Positions 1 through 6,680 of a stretch of 19,064 bases of DNA are shown in pieces. A program made the position numbers and the translations under genes. The stretch is from JANNXQ01 sp031425095 (lineage in GTDB: Bacteria; Verrucomicrobiota; Verrucomicrobiia; Chthoniobacterales; Chthoniobacteraceae), in the NCBI GenBank assembly GCA_031425095.1, contig JANPIS010000280.1, positions 1-19,064 of the forward strand. Reading direction: 5' to 3'. The notes beneath the pieces are model-generated. The model was given only the letters and a program-made list of their open reading frames with translations. It did no database searches and had not been told where the DNA came from. Every line of letters begins with the position of its first letter. Positions within the stretch are counted from its first letter, which is position 1.

Positions 1-968
1 CCGATCACCGGCACGAGCGTGCCGAGGAACCACCACCAGCCGAAGGCGAGCCACGCCCGCCGCTGGCGCTCACGCCAGGCCAAACCGCTCACGGCCACGA
101 GCAGCAGGAATGCTCCCGCGATCATCCACCACGGCCACCAGCCGGGATGCGGGTAGAAGGGCGAGAGCGCGGCTGGCCAGAAGGTCTGTCCGAGATAGCG
201 GACGTAGCTGACGAGGGCATTCCCAAGTCGCATTCCAAAGGTGAGACTCGCGCCGAAGCTCGTCGCACCCGTCGTGTCCTGCACCAGATACACGACCACA
301 CTCAGCGTGAGCACGAGGACGAAGAGCGGGATCTTCTCGCGCAGCAACGCTGCCCAGCCGCGCTCCGGCCAGCGCCGCAGCGGCCAGTAGTCGAGGAGCA
401 AGAGTGTGAACGGCAAAGTCACGGTCATGGGCTTGGCCATCAGCGCGAGCGCGGCGCCGAGCAAAAGCAGCGCATAACGTCCGCGGCCCGGCCGCTCCAC
501 CCAGCGGATGTAAGCAAAGATCGTGAGCAGCCACAGCGCGGTGCTGAGCACGTCTTTGCGTTCGGAGATCCACGCGACGGATTCGACGTGCAGCGGATGC
601 AGCGCGAAGAATGCGGCCACCGCTGCGCTCCGCCAGAGCGCGCCGCTGAGTCGCTGCCAGAGGAGAAAAACGAGCGCGGTGTTCAGCAGGTGCCAGCCGA
701 GGTTCATCCAATGCATCGGTCCGGGCCGCTGCTTGAAGAGCGTGCAGTCGAGCATATGACTGAGCGAGGTCACCGGATGCCAGTTCGCGCTGTGCACGCC
801 GGTGAAAGCCCACGCCGCGGCAGCGGAACGGAGGCCTTGATTCACCATCGGCTCATCGCGCACGTAGCTCGGATCGTCATAGCCAACGAATCCGCATTCC
901 CCCACCTGCCAGTACGCCGCGACCGTGGCGACGAGCAGCGCCGCGAGGATCAGCAGCGTGCGCGACAT
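1..968 (-). CDS. TMTC/PMT-like multi-spanning membrane protein, N-terminal part (cut by window edge)
   Basis: The reading frame is open from the ATG at 966-968 to the left edge, giving 322 codons without a stop. The protein opens with a hydrophobic segment (MSRTLLILAALLVATVAAYW) and has several further membrane segments. It carries the stretch ALHPLHVESVAWISERKDVL, and the visible end reads FLGTLVPVIG. I know this combination from the membrane domain of large bacterial TPR proteins related to eukaryotic TMTC mannosyltransferases, where TPR repeats follow; those would lie outside the window. A role in glycosyl transfer from a lipid-linked sugar on the outer face of the inner membrane is inferred from the family. 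Its ATG shares one base with the stop of the upstream gene (TAATG), so the two are probably translationally coupled. Confidence 0.75.
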   Translation of the reverse strand, partial: MSRTLLILAALLVATVAAYWQVGECGFVGYDDPSYVRDEPMVNQGLRSAAAAWAFTGVHSANWHPVTSLSHMLDCTLFKQRPGPMHWMNLGWHLLNTALVFLLWQRLSGALWRSAAVAAFFALHPLHVESVAWISERKDVLSTALWLLTIFAYIRWVERPGRGRYALLLLGAALALMAKPMTVTLPFTLLLLDYWPLRRWPERGWAALLREKIPLFVLVLTLSVVVYLVQDTTGATSFGASLTFGMRLGNALVSYVRYLGQTFWPAALSPFYPHPGWWPWWMIAGAFLLLVAVSGLAWRERQRRAWLAFGWWWFLGTLVPVI

Positions 969-2374
969 TACCCGCAGACGGCGGCGGGCTTCGGCAGCTC
1001 GCGCGCGATTTCTTCGAGCCGATATCCGAGCCCGGGCCCGCGGATCGTCGAGAGATCGAGCTGGCCACCGCGGCGCTGGTAGATGCCGGGGTGGACGACG
1101 GCCTCCGGCGCGGAAGCGGCGGGGTAGAACTGCATGCCATTCGTCTCGACGCCCATAATCGTCGGGACGTGCGCGGCGAGCAGCACGTGCGGGATCTGCG
1201 CGAGCATCGGGTTCGTGAGGTCCTGCACCATCAGCGTCATCCCGTGGGCCTGCGCCCAGCAAGCGCTGAGCAGCGCGCCGGTGAGAGTTTTGCAGGTTTT
1301 CAGCGCCACACCGGTCCAGCCGAGTTCGCGGCCGAGCCGCACGTGCTGCCAGTCGTGCGCACTTTCATCGAGAAAGAGCGGCTTGCGCGCTCCCACGCTG
1401 TGCACGTCGATCGAGTGCTCTTCCAGCTCGTAGGGAAAGGGCTGCTCGACGTAGAGCAGCATGCCGTAGAAACGCGGCTCCTCGTCGCGCAGTCGGTCGA
1501 GGATCACATTCACATAGGCGGGATCGTGGACGGTGCAGTTGAAGTCCGCGGTGAGCCAGTCCACACCGTGCTCCAGCGCGATGCGGCCGATCCGCACCGT
1601 GCGCTCGAAGTCCCACGCCGCGTCGTTGCCGCGCAGTTTGATCTTCAGGCAACGCAGGCCATCGGTCTGGATCCAATCGGCGAGGAGCACGGGGTATCCG
1701 TCCCGCGGCTCGCTGCCGGTGAGATCGCTCGCCTCGAGTGGGTCCACGCCACCGACCAGATGCCACGCCGGCAGCGTCTCGGCCCGCTGCGCCCGGAAGA
1801 AGTCGCGCGGATATTTTCCCGCAAAGGACACGCGAGTCCCCGCCGCCGGATCGAGGTAGCTCGCGAGATCTTCGTTCATGAACTCCGGGCCGTAGGTCTC
1901 GAAGACCGGCACGCCATGCAAGCGTCCGAAGGCATCGTGCAGCGCAAGATCGAAGAGCGAACAACACACCAGCGCGGCCAGACATGGCATCGGCTCCTGA
2001 CCGGCGCGCCGGGCATTGAAACGCGTGCGCAACGCCGGCAGCAACTCCGCCTGAAAAGCGTGCCCGACGCGCATCGGATGGCCCGCCGTCTCGAAGCGCG
2101 CCCATGCTTCCGCGAGCAAGATGCAGAACTCCTCCAGCGCGCGGCGGCGGTCTTCGATCGGCAGCTTGCTCGGCCACACCCAACTCGCGCTGAGCGGCGT
2201 CTCCCCCCACCCTTCCGCGGTGCGCCCGTCATTGCCGCGCACGGTAACCTTGACCCGCGCGCAGGTCACGTGGGTCACCGTCTCCGCGCCGAACTTGAGC
2301 GGCATGCGGAGTTCGATCGGGAGAAAGTAGAGCGTCGTTGCGACGACGCGGCAGTCAGTGGGTTTGGCGGACAT
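968..2374 (-). CDS. Enolase-superfamily enzyme (mandelate racemase/muconate lactonizing type), substrate unknown
   Basis: A 468-residue protein with the enolase-superfamily barrel signature. The K-x-K motif is Lys244/Lys246 in LKIKLRG, the metal ligands are Asp277 (TADFN), Glu310 (YVEQPFP) and Asp336 (LDES), and a lysine at about 359 (VALKTCKT) fits the opposite-face base of the muconate lactonizing enzyme subgroup. Such enzymes abstract a proton alpha to a carboxylate with Mg2+. It is longer than the usual 350-400 residues, with extra sequence before the barrel. The dipeptide-epimerase DxD motif was not seen, so the substrate cannot be named. I chose the ATG at 2374 (MSAKPTD); in-frame ATGs at 2404 and 2422 add unconserved-looking residues, and none has a Shine-Dalgarno sequence. 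The stop overlaps the start of the downstream membrane protein gene. Confidence 0.8.
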   Translation of the reverse strand: MSAKPTDCRVVATTLYFLPIELRMPLKFGAETVTHVTCARVKVTVRGNDGRTAEGWGETPLSASWVWPSKLPIEDRRRALEEFCILLAEAWARFETAGHPMRVGHAFQAELLPALRTRFNARRAGQEPMPCLAALVCCSLFDLALHDAFGRLHGVPVFETYGPEFMNEDLASYLDPAAGTRVSFAGKYPRDFFRAQRAETLPAWHLVGGVDPLEASDLTGSEPRDGYPVLLADWIQTDGLRCLKIKLRGNDAAWDFERTVRIGRIALEHGVDWLTADFNCTVHDPAYVNVILDRLRDEEPRFYGMLLYVEQPFPYELEEHSIDVHSVGARKPLFLDESAHDWQHVRLGRELGWTGVALKTCKTLTGALLSACWAQAHGMTLMVQDLTNPMLAQIPHVLLAAHVPTIMGVETNGMQFYPAASAPEAVVHPGIYQRRGGQLDLSTIRGPGLGYRLEEIARELPKPAAVCG

Positions 2375-2458
2375 GGAGGAAGGTGGCCATCCTCTTCGGC
2401 GCATGCCCAAAGGCAAGAACACCGACGATCCCCAGCCTCGACCGACTGACGGCTGCGG

Positions 2459-3577
2459 CTACGTGAGCGCCGCCGCGGGCGCGGCCATCTTCGCCATCCA
2501 CTCGCGGTGCAGCTTCGGCGAGATCTCGCTCGGCTTGATCTCGCTGCGGCCGCCCCAGAAGACATTCGTGTAGCTCACCGGGATCCCACGCTCCGCGAGG
2601 TGCACATCGATCGCCGCCTTGTGCGCGAGCACCCGATCCTTCTCGGTGCCGTGGGCCACGCCCATCACGTTCACGTTCTTAAACTCCGCCCCGCCCTCCC
2701 TCCAGTAGGCGTGCGTCATGATGTGATGCCGGCCCACTTCGCCACCGGCCTCCACCTCGCGCCCCGGCGGCACGGCCCAGTGGAAAAGTGCGTTGAAGCG
2801 GGTCACGCGCTCGCCTCCCGCGCTGGGCTTCACGTGTTCGAGGAAAGTGGAGAAGCGTCCGATCACACCACGCGTATTCAGGTCCTCCGCGGTGCGGCAG
2901 AACGTTTCCAGATCGACTCCGGCCTCGGCTGCGCGTGCTTCCCAGAGGCCGACGCGCACTTCGTCCGGCGCCAGCTCACGCTTCAAAGCGAGCAGCACAT
3001 CCCACTCGCGCTCATTGAGCGCGACATTTTCGACCCGCTGCATCTTGGCCGGCTCATCGAAGCGATCGCCCGGCTCGATGGTCTTGCGCCGCACGTGGCC
3101 GACACCGAGGGCAAAGATGCCTTTCGCCGGCATGAGCTTGAAGCGCTCGCAGCCGGTGTGCTGCATCAGCACGCGACAGTGGTCTCCCATCGAAATACCG
3201 ACCGGCACTTTCAGCGTCGTCCATAGCCGATACTGCGAGCCGGCGGTCTGCTGATCCGTCGAACGCACCACAACATGGCCGCTGAACGGATCCTTCTGGA
3301 ACATGAAGTCGAAAGCCGCATTGAGTTTCTCTTCGGGCACGACCCACGCGACGAGCGCACCGTCGGCGAGCTGCGTGGACATGAGCGTCTGCCGCACCCG
3401 CCGGATCGTCCCCGCCTGCAGCATCGTGCGGATCCGCTCGAGCACGGTCTCGATCGCCACGCCGGATTTCTCCGCGATGTCGAGGAAGGGCTCGCGAACG
3501 AAGCCTTTGATCTGATCCTCGGAGACGGCGAGGATCTGGGCATTGATGGGGTCGGAGTGTTCGATGATCGAGGACAT
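2459..3577 (-). CDS. Tandem Lrp/AsnC-fold protein resembling siroheme decarboxylase AhbA-AhbB
   Basis: A 372-residue protein made of two similar halves. Each has a winged-helix part followed by an AsnC-type ferredoxin-like part. First half: FLDIAEKSGVAIETVLERIR, TIRRVRQTLMSTQ, VAWVVPEEKL, then SGHVVVRSTD and YRLWTTLKV. Second half: TRGVIGRFSTFLEH, ALFHWAVPPG, then IMTHAYWREG and NVNVMGVAHG. This order (RRxG-like strand, VPEE, S/T-H-x-Y, N-x-x-x-M-x-H-G) is that of AhbA/AhbB and NirD/L/G/H, which remove acetate carboxyls from siroheme; in those enzymes histidines near the SHCY-like motif take part. Here the two subunits would be fused. No other heme d1 or alternative-heme gene is nearby, so a regulator or another decarboxylase is possible. 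The start is uncertain: 3577 (MSSIIEHSD) or 3592 (MLHSLMSS). The frame extends upstream to 3844, but that part overlaps pfkA and is not protein-like. Confidence 0.6.
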   Translation of the reverse strand: MSSIIEHSDPINAQILAVSEDQIKGFVREPFLDIAEKSGVAIETVLERIRTMLQAGTIRRVRQTLMSTQLADGALVAWVVPEEKLNAAFDFMFQKDPFSGHVVVRSTDQQTAGSQYRLWTTLKVPVGISMGDHCRVLMQHTGCERFKLMPAKGIFALGVGHVRRKTIEPGDRFDEPAKMQRVENVALNEREWDVLLALKRELAPDEVRVGLWEARAAEAGVDLETFCRTAEDLNTRGVIGRFSTFLEHVKPSAGGERVTRFNALFHWAVPPGREVEAGGEVGRHHIMTHAYWREGGAEFKNVNVMGVAHGTEKDRVLAHKAAIDVHLAERGIPVSYTNVFWGGRSEIKPSEISPKLHREWMAKMAAPAAALT

Positions 3578-3638
3578 GAGCGAGTGGAGCATTAAAGCCG
3601 GGAATACCCGCGAAGCCACACGGGATTTGGCCGAAGGA

Positions 3639-3657
3639 GACCGTGCCTTGCGCGGTC
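3639..3657 (-). terminator. Possible weak terminator hairpin after pfkA
   Basis: A 19-base inverted repeat with an 8-base-pair stem (one G-T pair) and a CTT loop lies 18 bases past the pfkA stop, in the gap before the Ahb-like gene. No run of T follows on the minus strand, so it may only attenuate transcription or do nothing. Confidence 0.3.
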
Positions 3658-3674
3658 GATTCACTCTTTTCCCG

Positions 3675-4964
3675 CTAGGCCCCGAGCCGCGCGGGCATGC
3701 CGGTGCTCTCGAGCACCGCGTGCCAGAGGTCGCGATTGGGGTCCACCTTGGCCCGGCCCTGCGTGGCCATCCACACTGGCAGATGCACGAACGCCCCATG
3801 CCAGCGCCCCACGAGCATCCCGGTCTTGCCGGCCATCGCAGCATGCACCGCGTGCTGAGCGAGCTGCGAGCAGTAGAAGTTGTCGGCGGCGTTCGCCGGC
3901 ACGCTGCGGATGAGATAACTCGGGTCGATGTAACGCAGCGCGGCGCTCATCTTGCGTTCCTTGAAGAAAGCGTTGATCCGATCCTTCAGGAAGATGCCGA
4001 TGTCGCCGAGCTTCTTGTTGCCGCTGGGGTCGGCGCCCTCGGCAGCATGGATCAGATCCTGCCCGGCACCCTCGGCCACAACGATCACGACACTCTTACG
4101 CTTGGCCAGCCGGTAGCGGAGTTGCTCGAGCAGGCCGCTCGGCCCGTCGAGCTCAAAGGGCACTTCGGGGATGAGCACGTAGTCCACATTGCCGCCGGCG
4201 AGCGCCGCGTAGCAAGCGATGAAGCCGGAGTCGCGGCCCATGAGCTTGATCAATCCGACGCCATTCATCGCGCCCTGGGCTTCGACGAAGGCGCACTTCA
4301 CGGCCTGGACCGCGACCGCAAAAGCGGTCTCGAATCCAAACGACTTGTCGAGAAAGAGGATGTCGTTATCGATCGTCTTGGGGATTCCGATGACCGCCTT
4401 CTTCAATCCGCGCCGCTGCACTTCCGCGGCAATCTCGGCCGAGCCCTTCAGCGTGCCATCGCCACCGACCACGAAGAGCAGGTCGACGCCCATGTCTTCG
4501 AGACTGTCCACCATCTCGCCGATGTCCTGCGGGCCACGCGAGCTGCCGAGGATGGTCCCACCGAAGTTCTGAATCTGCGCAACGGACTCCGGCCGCAGCG
4601 TCATCGGCGAGTGCCCATACTTTTGCACGAGCCCCTCGTAGCCGTAGCGAAAGCCGAGCGTCTTCGTGACGCCGTAGCGATAGTGGCATTGTGTGACGAT
4701 CCCGCGGATGATGTCGTTCAGCCCCGGACACAGGCCGCCGCACGTCACGATGCCGGCGGTGGTTTTACTCGGATTGAAGAATATGCGCTCGCGTGGTCCG
4801 GCGACCTCGAAGCTCTGCGCGAGCTGAGGTTCCTTGTTCGGACCGATCCGATGATCGATCAGGACGCGCGCGGCATCCGACTTGAAATTCACCTCCAGGC
4901 CGCCGCTGTGGCGCAGTGGAGAATCGTATTCGCAAGGCCCGAGGGACTGAATCGTCGTGTCCAT
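3675..4964 (-). CDS. pfkA: 6-phosphofructokinase (group X type, probably ATP-dependent)
   Basis: Phosphorylates fructose 6-phosphate to fructose 1,6-bisphosphate in glycolysis. The 429-residue protein shows GGLCPGLND at 76-84, GGDGT at 167-171, PKTIDND at 195-201 and MGRDSG at about 242-247, which form the phosphate-donor and sugar-phosphate sites of the PFK-A superfamily. Gly170 in GGDGT favours ATP, since PPi enzymes usually have Asp there. Lys196 in PKTIDND is typical of PPi enzymes, where ATP enzymes have Gly. The Gly/Lys combination is that of group X enzymes such as the ATP-dependent trypanosomatid PFK, so ATP is the better guess. It carries an N-terminal extension of about 70 residues, as those long enzymes do. 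The start at 4964 (MDTTIQSLG) is preferred; the frame runs back to 5072, but that segment is arginine/alanine rich and would fill the divergent promoter region. Confidence 0.9.
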   Translation of the reverse strand: MDTTIQSLGPCEYDSPLRHSGGLEVNFKSDAARVLIDHRIGPNKEPQLAQSFEVAGPRERIFFNPSKTTAGIVTCGGLCPGLNDIIRGIVTQCHYRYGVTKTLGFRYGYEGLVQKYGHSPMTLRPESVAQIQNFGGTILGSSRGPQDIGEMVDSLEDMGVDLLFVVGGDGTLKGSAEIAAEVQRRGLKKAVIGIPKTIDNDILFLDKSFGFETAFAVAVQAVKCAFVEAQGAMNGVGLIKLMGRDSGFIACYAALAGGNVDYVLIPEVPFELDGPSGLLEQLRYRLAKRKSVVIVVAEGAGQDLIHAAEGADPSGNKKLGDIGIFLKDRINAFFKERKMSAALRYIDPSYLIRSVPANAADNFYCSQLAQHAVHAAMAGKTGMLVGRWHGAFVHLPVWMATQGRAKVDPNRDLWHAVLESTGMPARLGA

Positions 4965-5076
4965 ATCGGGGCTGACTACATGCCGGGCTGGCGCGCGCGC
5001 GGCAAGGCAATTGCAGGAAACTTTGGATTGCAAACCATCTGGCGACGCCGATAGCTCTCTCGAAAATTTCACCTGA
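4965..5076. promoter_or_regulatory. Divergent intergenic region between pfkA and the first pilT
   Basis: The 112 bases between divergent starts must hold promoters for both genes. I could not identify convincing -35/-10 boxes. It contains the near-palindrome GGATTGCAAACC at 5025-5036, which recurs almost unchanged before the secretin gene. Confidence 0.5.
5025..5036. promoter_or_regulatory. Near-palindrome GGATTGCAAACC upstream of pilT, candidate operator
   Basis: It lies 41 bases before the first pilT start and differs at one base from the perfect palindrome GGTTTGCAAACC at 17295-17306 before the secretin gene. Both are followed toward their gene by further matching sequence (GCAAACCAT here; GCAAACCATG at the secretin start). 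Operator function is inference. Confidence 0.3.
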
Positions 5077-6195
5077 ATGGAAACCCACGCCCCCTCGGAA
5101 CACGCCGACGCAGTTCACACGCTCGAGCACGTCAATGACTACCTGCGGATCGGCCAGGAGTCAGACTGCTCGGATGTCCATCTCGGCGTGAATGCCCAGC
5201 CGATCTGGCGCCGCTATGGCACCATCGAACCAATCTGGATCCAAGCCGACAAGCTGACCGCGGCTGACACCGAGCGACTGGCCATGGGCTTCCTCAGCGA
5301 TGTGCAGAAGGCGACGCTCCAGGCCCGCGGCGACGTGGACTTCGCTTACGCCACGGACTTCGGCCGCTTCCGTGCGTCGGTCGTTCGGCATCGCCTCGGC
5401 CTCGATCTCGTCTTCCGCATCATCAACACGCGCCTGCGCAGCATGGATGAGCTCGGCTTTCCCGAGGTGATGAAGATGCTCACGAAGTATCACAACGGTC
5501 TCATCCTCGTGACCGGCTCGGTGGGCTCGGGAAAGTCCACGACGCTTGCCGCCATGGTCGATTACATCAACGAGAACCGCAGCGACCACATCATCACGCT
5601 GGAAGATCCGATCGAATACATCATCGCCTCGAAGAATTGCCACGTGACCCAGCGCGAAGTGCACACCCACACCAAATCCTTCGGCGCGGCGCTGCGCGGG
5701 GCGCTGCGCGAAGATCCCGACGTGATCATGGTCGGGGAAATGCGCGATCTCGAAACGATCTCCCTCGCGATCACCGCCTCGGAGACGGGCCATCTCGTGC
5801 TCGGCACGCTGCACACCGGCAACGCCGCGCGCACCCTCGACCGCATGCTCGACGTCTTCCCGACCGATCAGCGCGAGCAGATCCGTGTCATGGTCAGCGA
5901 ATCCCTGCGCGGTATCGTCTCGCAGCAGCTCGTGCCGCGCGCCGACGGCTCCGGCCGGGTCCTCGCACTGGAGGTGCTCACGAACTCTCCCGCCGTCGGC
6001 AACCTGATTCGCGAAGCGAAGACCTTCATGCTCCCCGGCGTGATGCAGACCGGGAAAAAAGCGGGCATGAAACTGATGGACGACTCGCTGATGGAGCTCT
6101 TCGACGCCGGCCTGATCGATGCCGAGGAATGCTACGCTCGCGCCGAACAAAAGCCCCTCATGCGCCAGCACATCGCGGCGAAGAAGCGCAGATAG
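5077..6195 (+). CDS. pilT: PilT-type twitching motility / retraction ATPase, copy 1
   Basis: A hexameric cytoplasmic ATPase of the GspE/PilT family that powers depolymerisation of type IV pili. The 372-residue protein has the N-terminal PAS-like domain with CSDVHL at 31-36 (the SDLHL motif), Walker A GSVGSGKST at 147-155, the Asp box LEDPIEY near 175-181, Walker B-like VIMVGEMRD at 216-224 and the His box TLHTGNA at 244-250. The Walker A has Ser-Val where PilT usually has Pro-Thr (GPTGSGKST), a variation compatible with ATP binding. The second copy downstream has the canonical form, so the pair may be functionally split like PilT/PilU. The stop codon TAG abuts and overlaps the left arm of the inverted repeat that begins the inserted S23/IVP element. 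No Shine-Dalgarno precedes the ATG. Confidence 0.93.
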   Translation: METHAPSEHADAVHTLEHVNDYLRIGQESDCSDVHLGVNAQPIWRRYGTIEPIWIQADKLTAADTERLAMGFLSDVQKATLQARGDVDFAYATDFGRFRASVVRHRLGLDLVFRIINTRLRSMDELGFPEVMKMLTKYHNGLILVTGSVGSGKSTTLAAMVDYINENRSDHIITLEDPIEYIIASKNCHVTQREVHTHTKSFGAALRGALREDPDVIMVGEMRDLETISLAITASETGHLVLGTLHTGNAARTLDRMLDVFPTDQREQIRVMVSESLRGIVSQQLVPRADGSGRVLALEVLTNSPAVGNLIREAKTFMLPGVMQTGKKAGMKLMDDSLMELFDAGLIDAEECYARAEQKPLMRQHIAAKKRR

Positions 6196-6218
6196 TTGGG
6201 AGTTGAGAGTTGAGAGCC
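6195..6218. repeat. Left arm of heptamer-built inverted repeat around the S23/IVP gene
   Basis: Reads as tandem heptamers GTTGGGA-GTTGAGA-GTTGAGA followed by GCC. Bases 6200-6218 are the perfect reverse complement of 6636-6654 (19 base pairs). The outer five bases GTTGG can pair with CCAAC at 6662-6666 after a seven-base bulge. It begins within the last base of the first pilT stop codon. Confidence 0.9.
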
Positions 6219-6259
6219 ACGACATTACGTCCGAGCAAACATCCAAACCCCACCCACTC

Positions 6260-6616
6260 ATGTTTAACTTTGAAAAGCTCGACGTCTGGCACAAGGCAAT
6301 CGACTTCGCGGACGCGGTATATTCCATCACGAAGACTTTTCCGGATGACGAGCGCTTTGGACTCACAAGCCAGATGCGACGTGCCGCTTTATCGATTTCG
6401 TCGAACATCGCCGAAGGAACGTCCCGCACATCCAAAAACGACTTCGCCCGTTTCATCGAGATCGCTGCCGGCTCAGTATTCGAGGTGGTTTCGCAAACCT
6501 ACCTATCCAAAAGGCGGGCGTATCTCAGCGAAGCGGACTATCAGAGGCTTTACGCCGCAGCCGAGGAGCAAAGTCGCATGCTGAGTGGACTGAGACGTTC
6601 CCTGTTTGCTGACTGA
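6260..6616 (+). CDS. Four-helix-bundle protein, 23S rRNA intervening-sequence (S23/IVP) family
   Basis: A 118-residue protein matching the S23/IVP family along its whole length: FEKLDVWHKAIDFA near the start, then FPDDERFGLTSQMRRAALSI, SSNIAEGTSR and DFARFIEIAAGS, then YLSEADYQRLYAAAEEQSRM. The fold is a four-helix bundle forming pentamers, related to the Avd protein of diversity-generating retroelements; the molecular role is unknown, though RNA or protein binding is often suggested. Family length is about 115-125, so the gene appears intact. It is codirectional with both pilT genes and lies in the loop of the inverted repeat 6195-6666. Base composition is less GC-rich than its neighbours, which suggests acquisition. 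The frame continues upstream to 6119 through pilT and the repeat; the ATG at 6260 starts exactly where family similarity starts. Confidence 0.9.
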   Translation: MFNFEKLDVWHKAIDFADAVYSITKTFPDDERFGLTSQMRRAALSISSNIAEGTSRTSKNDFARFIEIAAGSVFEVVSQTYLSKRRAYLSEADYQRLYAAAEEQSRMLSGLRRSLFAD

Positions 6617-6635
6617 GCTTCGTAGCACCCAACGC

Positions 6636-6666
6636 GGCTCTCAACTCTCAACTCTCAACCCCCAAC
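6636..6666. repeat. Right arm of heptamer-built inverted repeat around the S23/IVP gene
   Basis: GG followed by CTCTCAA three times and a degenerate fourth unit CCCCCAA, then C. It pairs with 6195-6218, having one heptamer more than the left arm. It ends 14 bases before the ATG of the second pilT, so that gene's leader is largely made of repeat sequence. Confidence 0.9.
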
Positions 6667-6680
6667 TTCCCCTCCTCCCC

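Larger units (their letters stand above)
6195..6666. mobile_element. Putative intervening-sequence-like element carrying an S23/IVP gene
   Basis: A 472-base unit bounded by an inverted repeat of up to 24 base pairs with a single small gene inside, set between two pilT genes. In rRNA operons of Leptospira, Coxiella and others, S23/IVP genes sit in the loop of such stems and the RNA is cut out by RNase III. Here the same layout occurs in what should be a protein-coding mRNA. GC content on sampled lines is about 54% inside against about 64% in the flanking pilT genes. No target-site duplication and no transposase were seen, so mobility is inferred from layout and composition only. Confidence 0.55.

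Noticed and set aside
1091..2449. A 452-codon plus-strand open frame opposite the enolase-superfamily gene
   Set aside because: Antisense shadow, Arg/His/Glu-rich composition, no domain.
2459..3577. Ordinary single-domain Lrp/AsnC transcription regulator
   Set aside because: The protein is twice the usual length, has two complete halves and carries the His-x-Tyr and NxxxMxHG-like motifs of the Ahb/Nir group.
3593..3844. Long N-terminal extension of the Ahb-like protein
   Set aside because: It overlaps the 3' end of pfkA in another frame and has Cys/Arg/Pro-rich shadow composition; domain similarity begins after 3577.
3543..5054. A 503-codon plus-strand open frame opposite pfkA
   Set aside because: It mirrors the pfkA coding strand; the opposite strand has all PFK motifs and this frame has none.
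6119..6259. Extension of the S23/IVP gene upstream through the pilT end and the repeat arm
   Set aside because: Family similarity starts at the ATG at 6260; the upstream codons translate the repeat and pilT out of frame.
6195..6666. A CRISPR array or simple VNTR as explanation of the heptamers
   Set aside because: Units are seven bases with no spacers, and the two arrays are inverted relative to each other around a gene.
6195..6666. A classical insertion sequence
   Set aside because: No transposase and no target-site duplication; the enclosed gene is S23/IVP family. Kept only as a putative intervening-sequence-like element.
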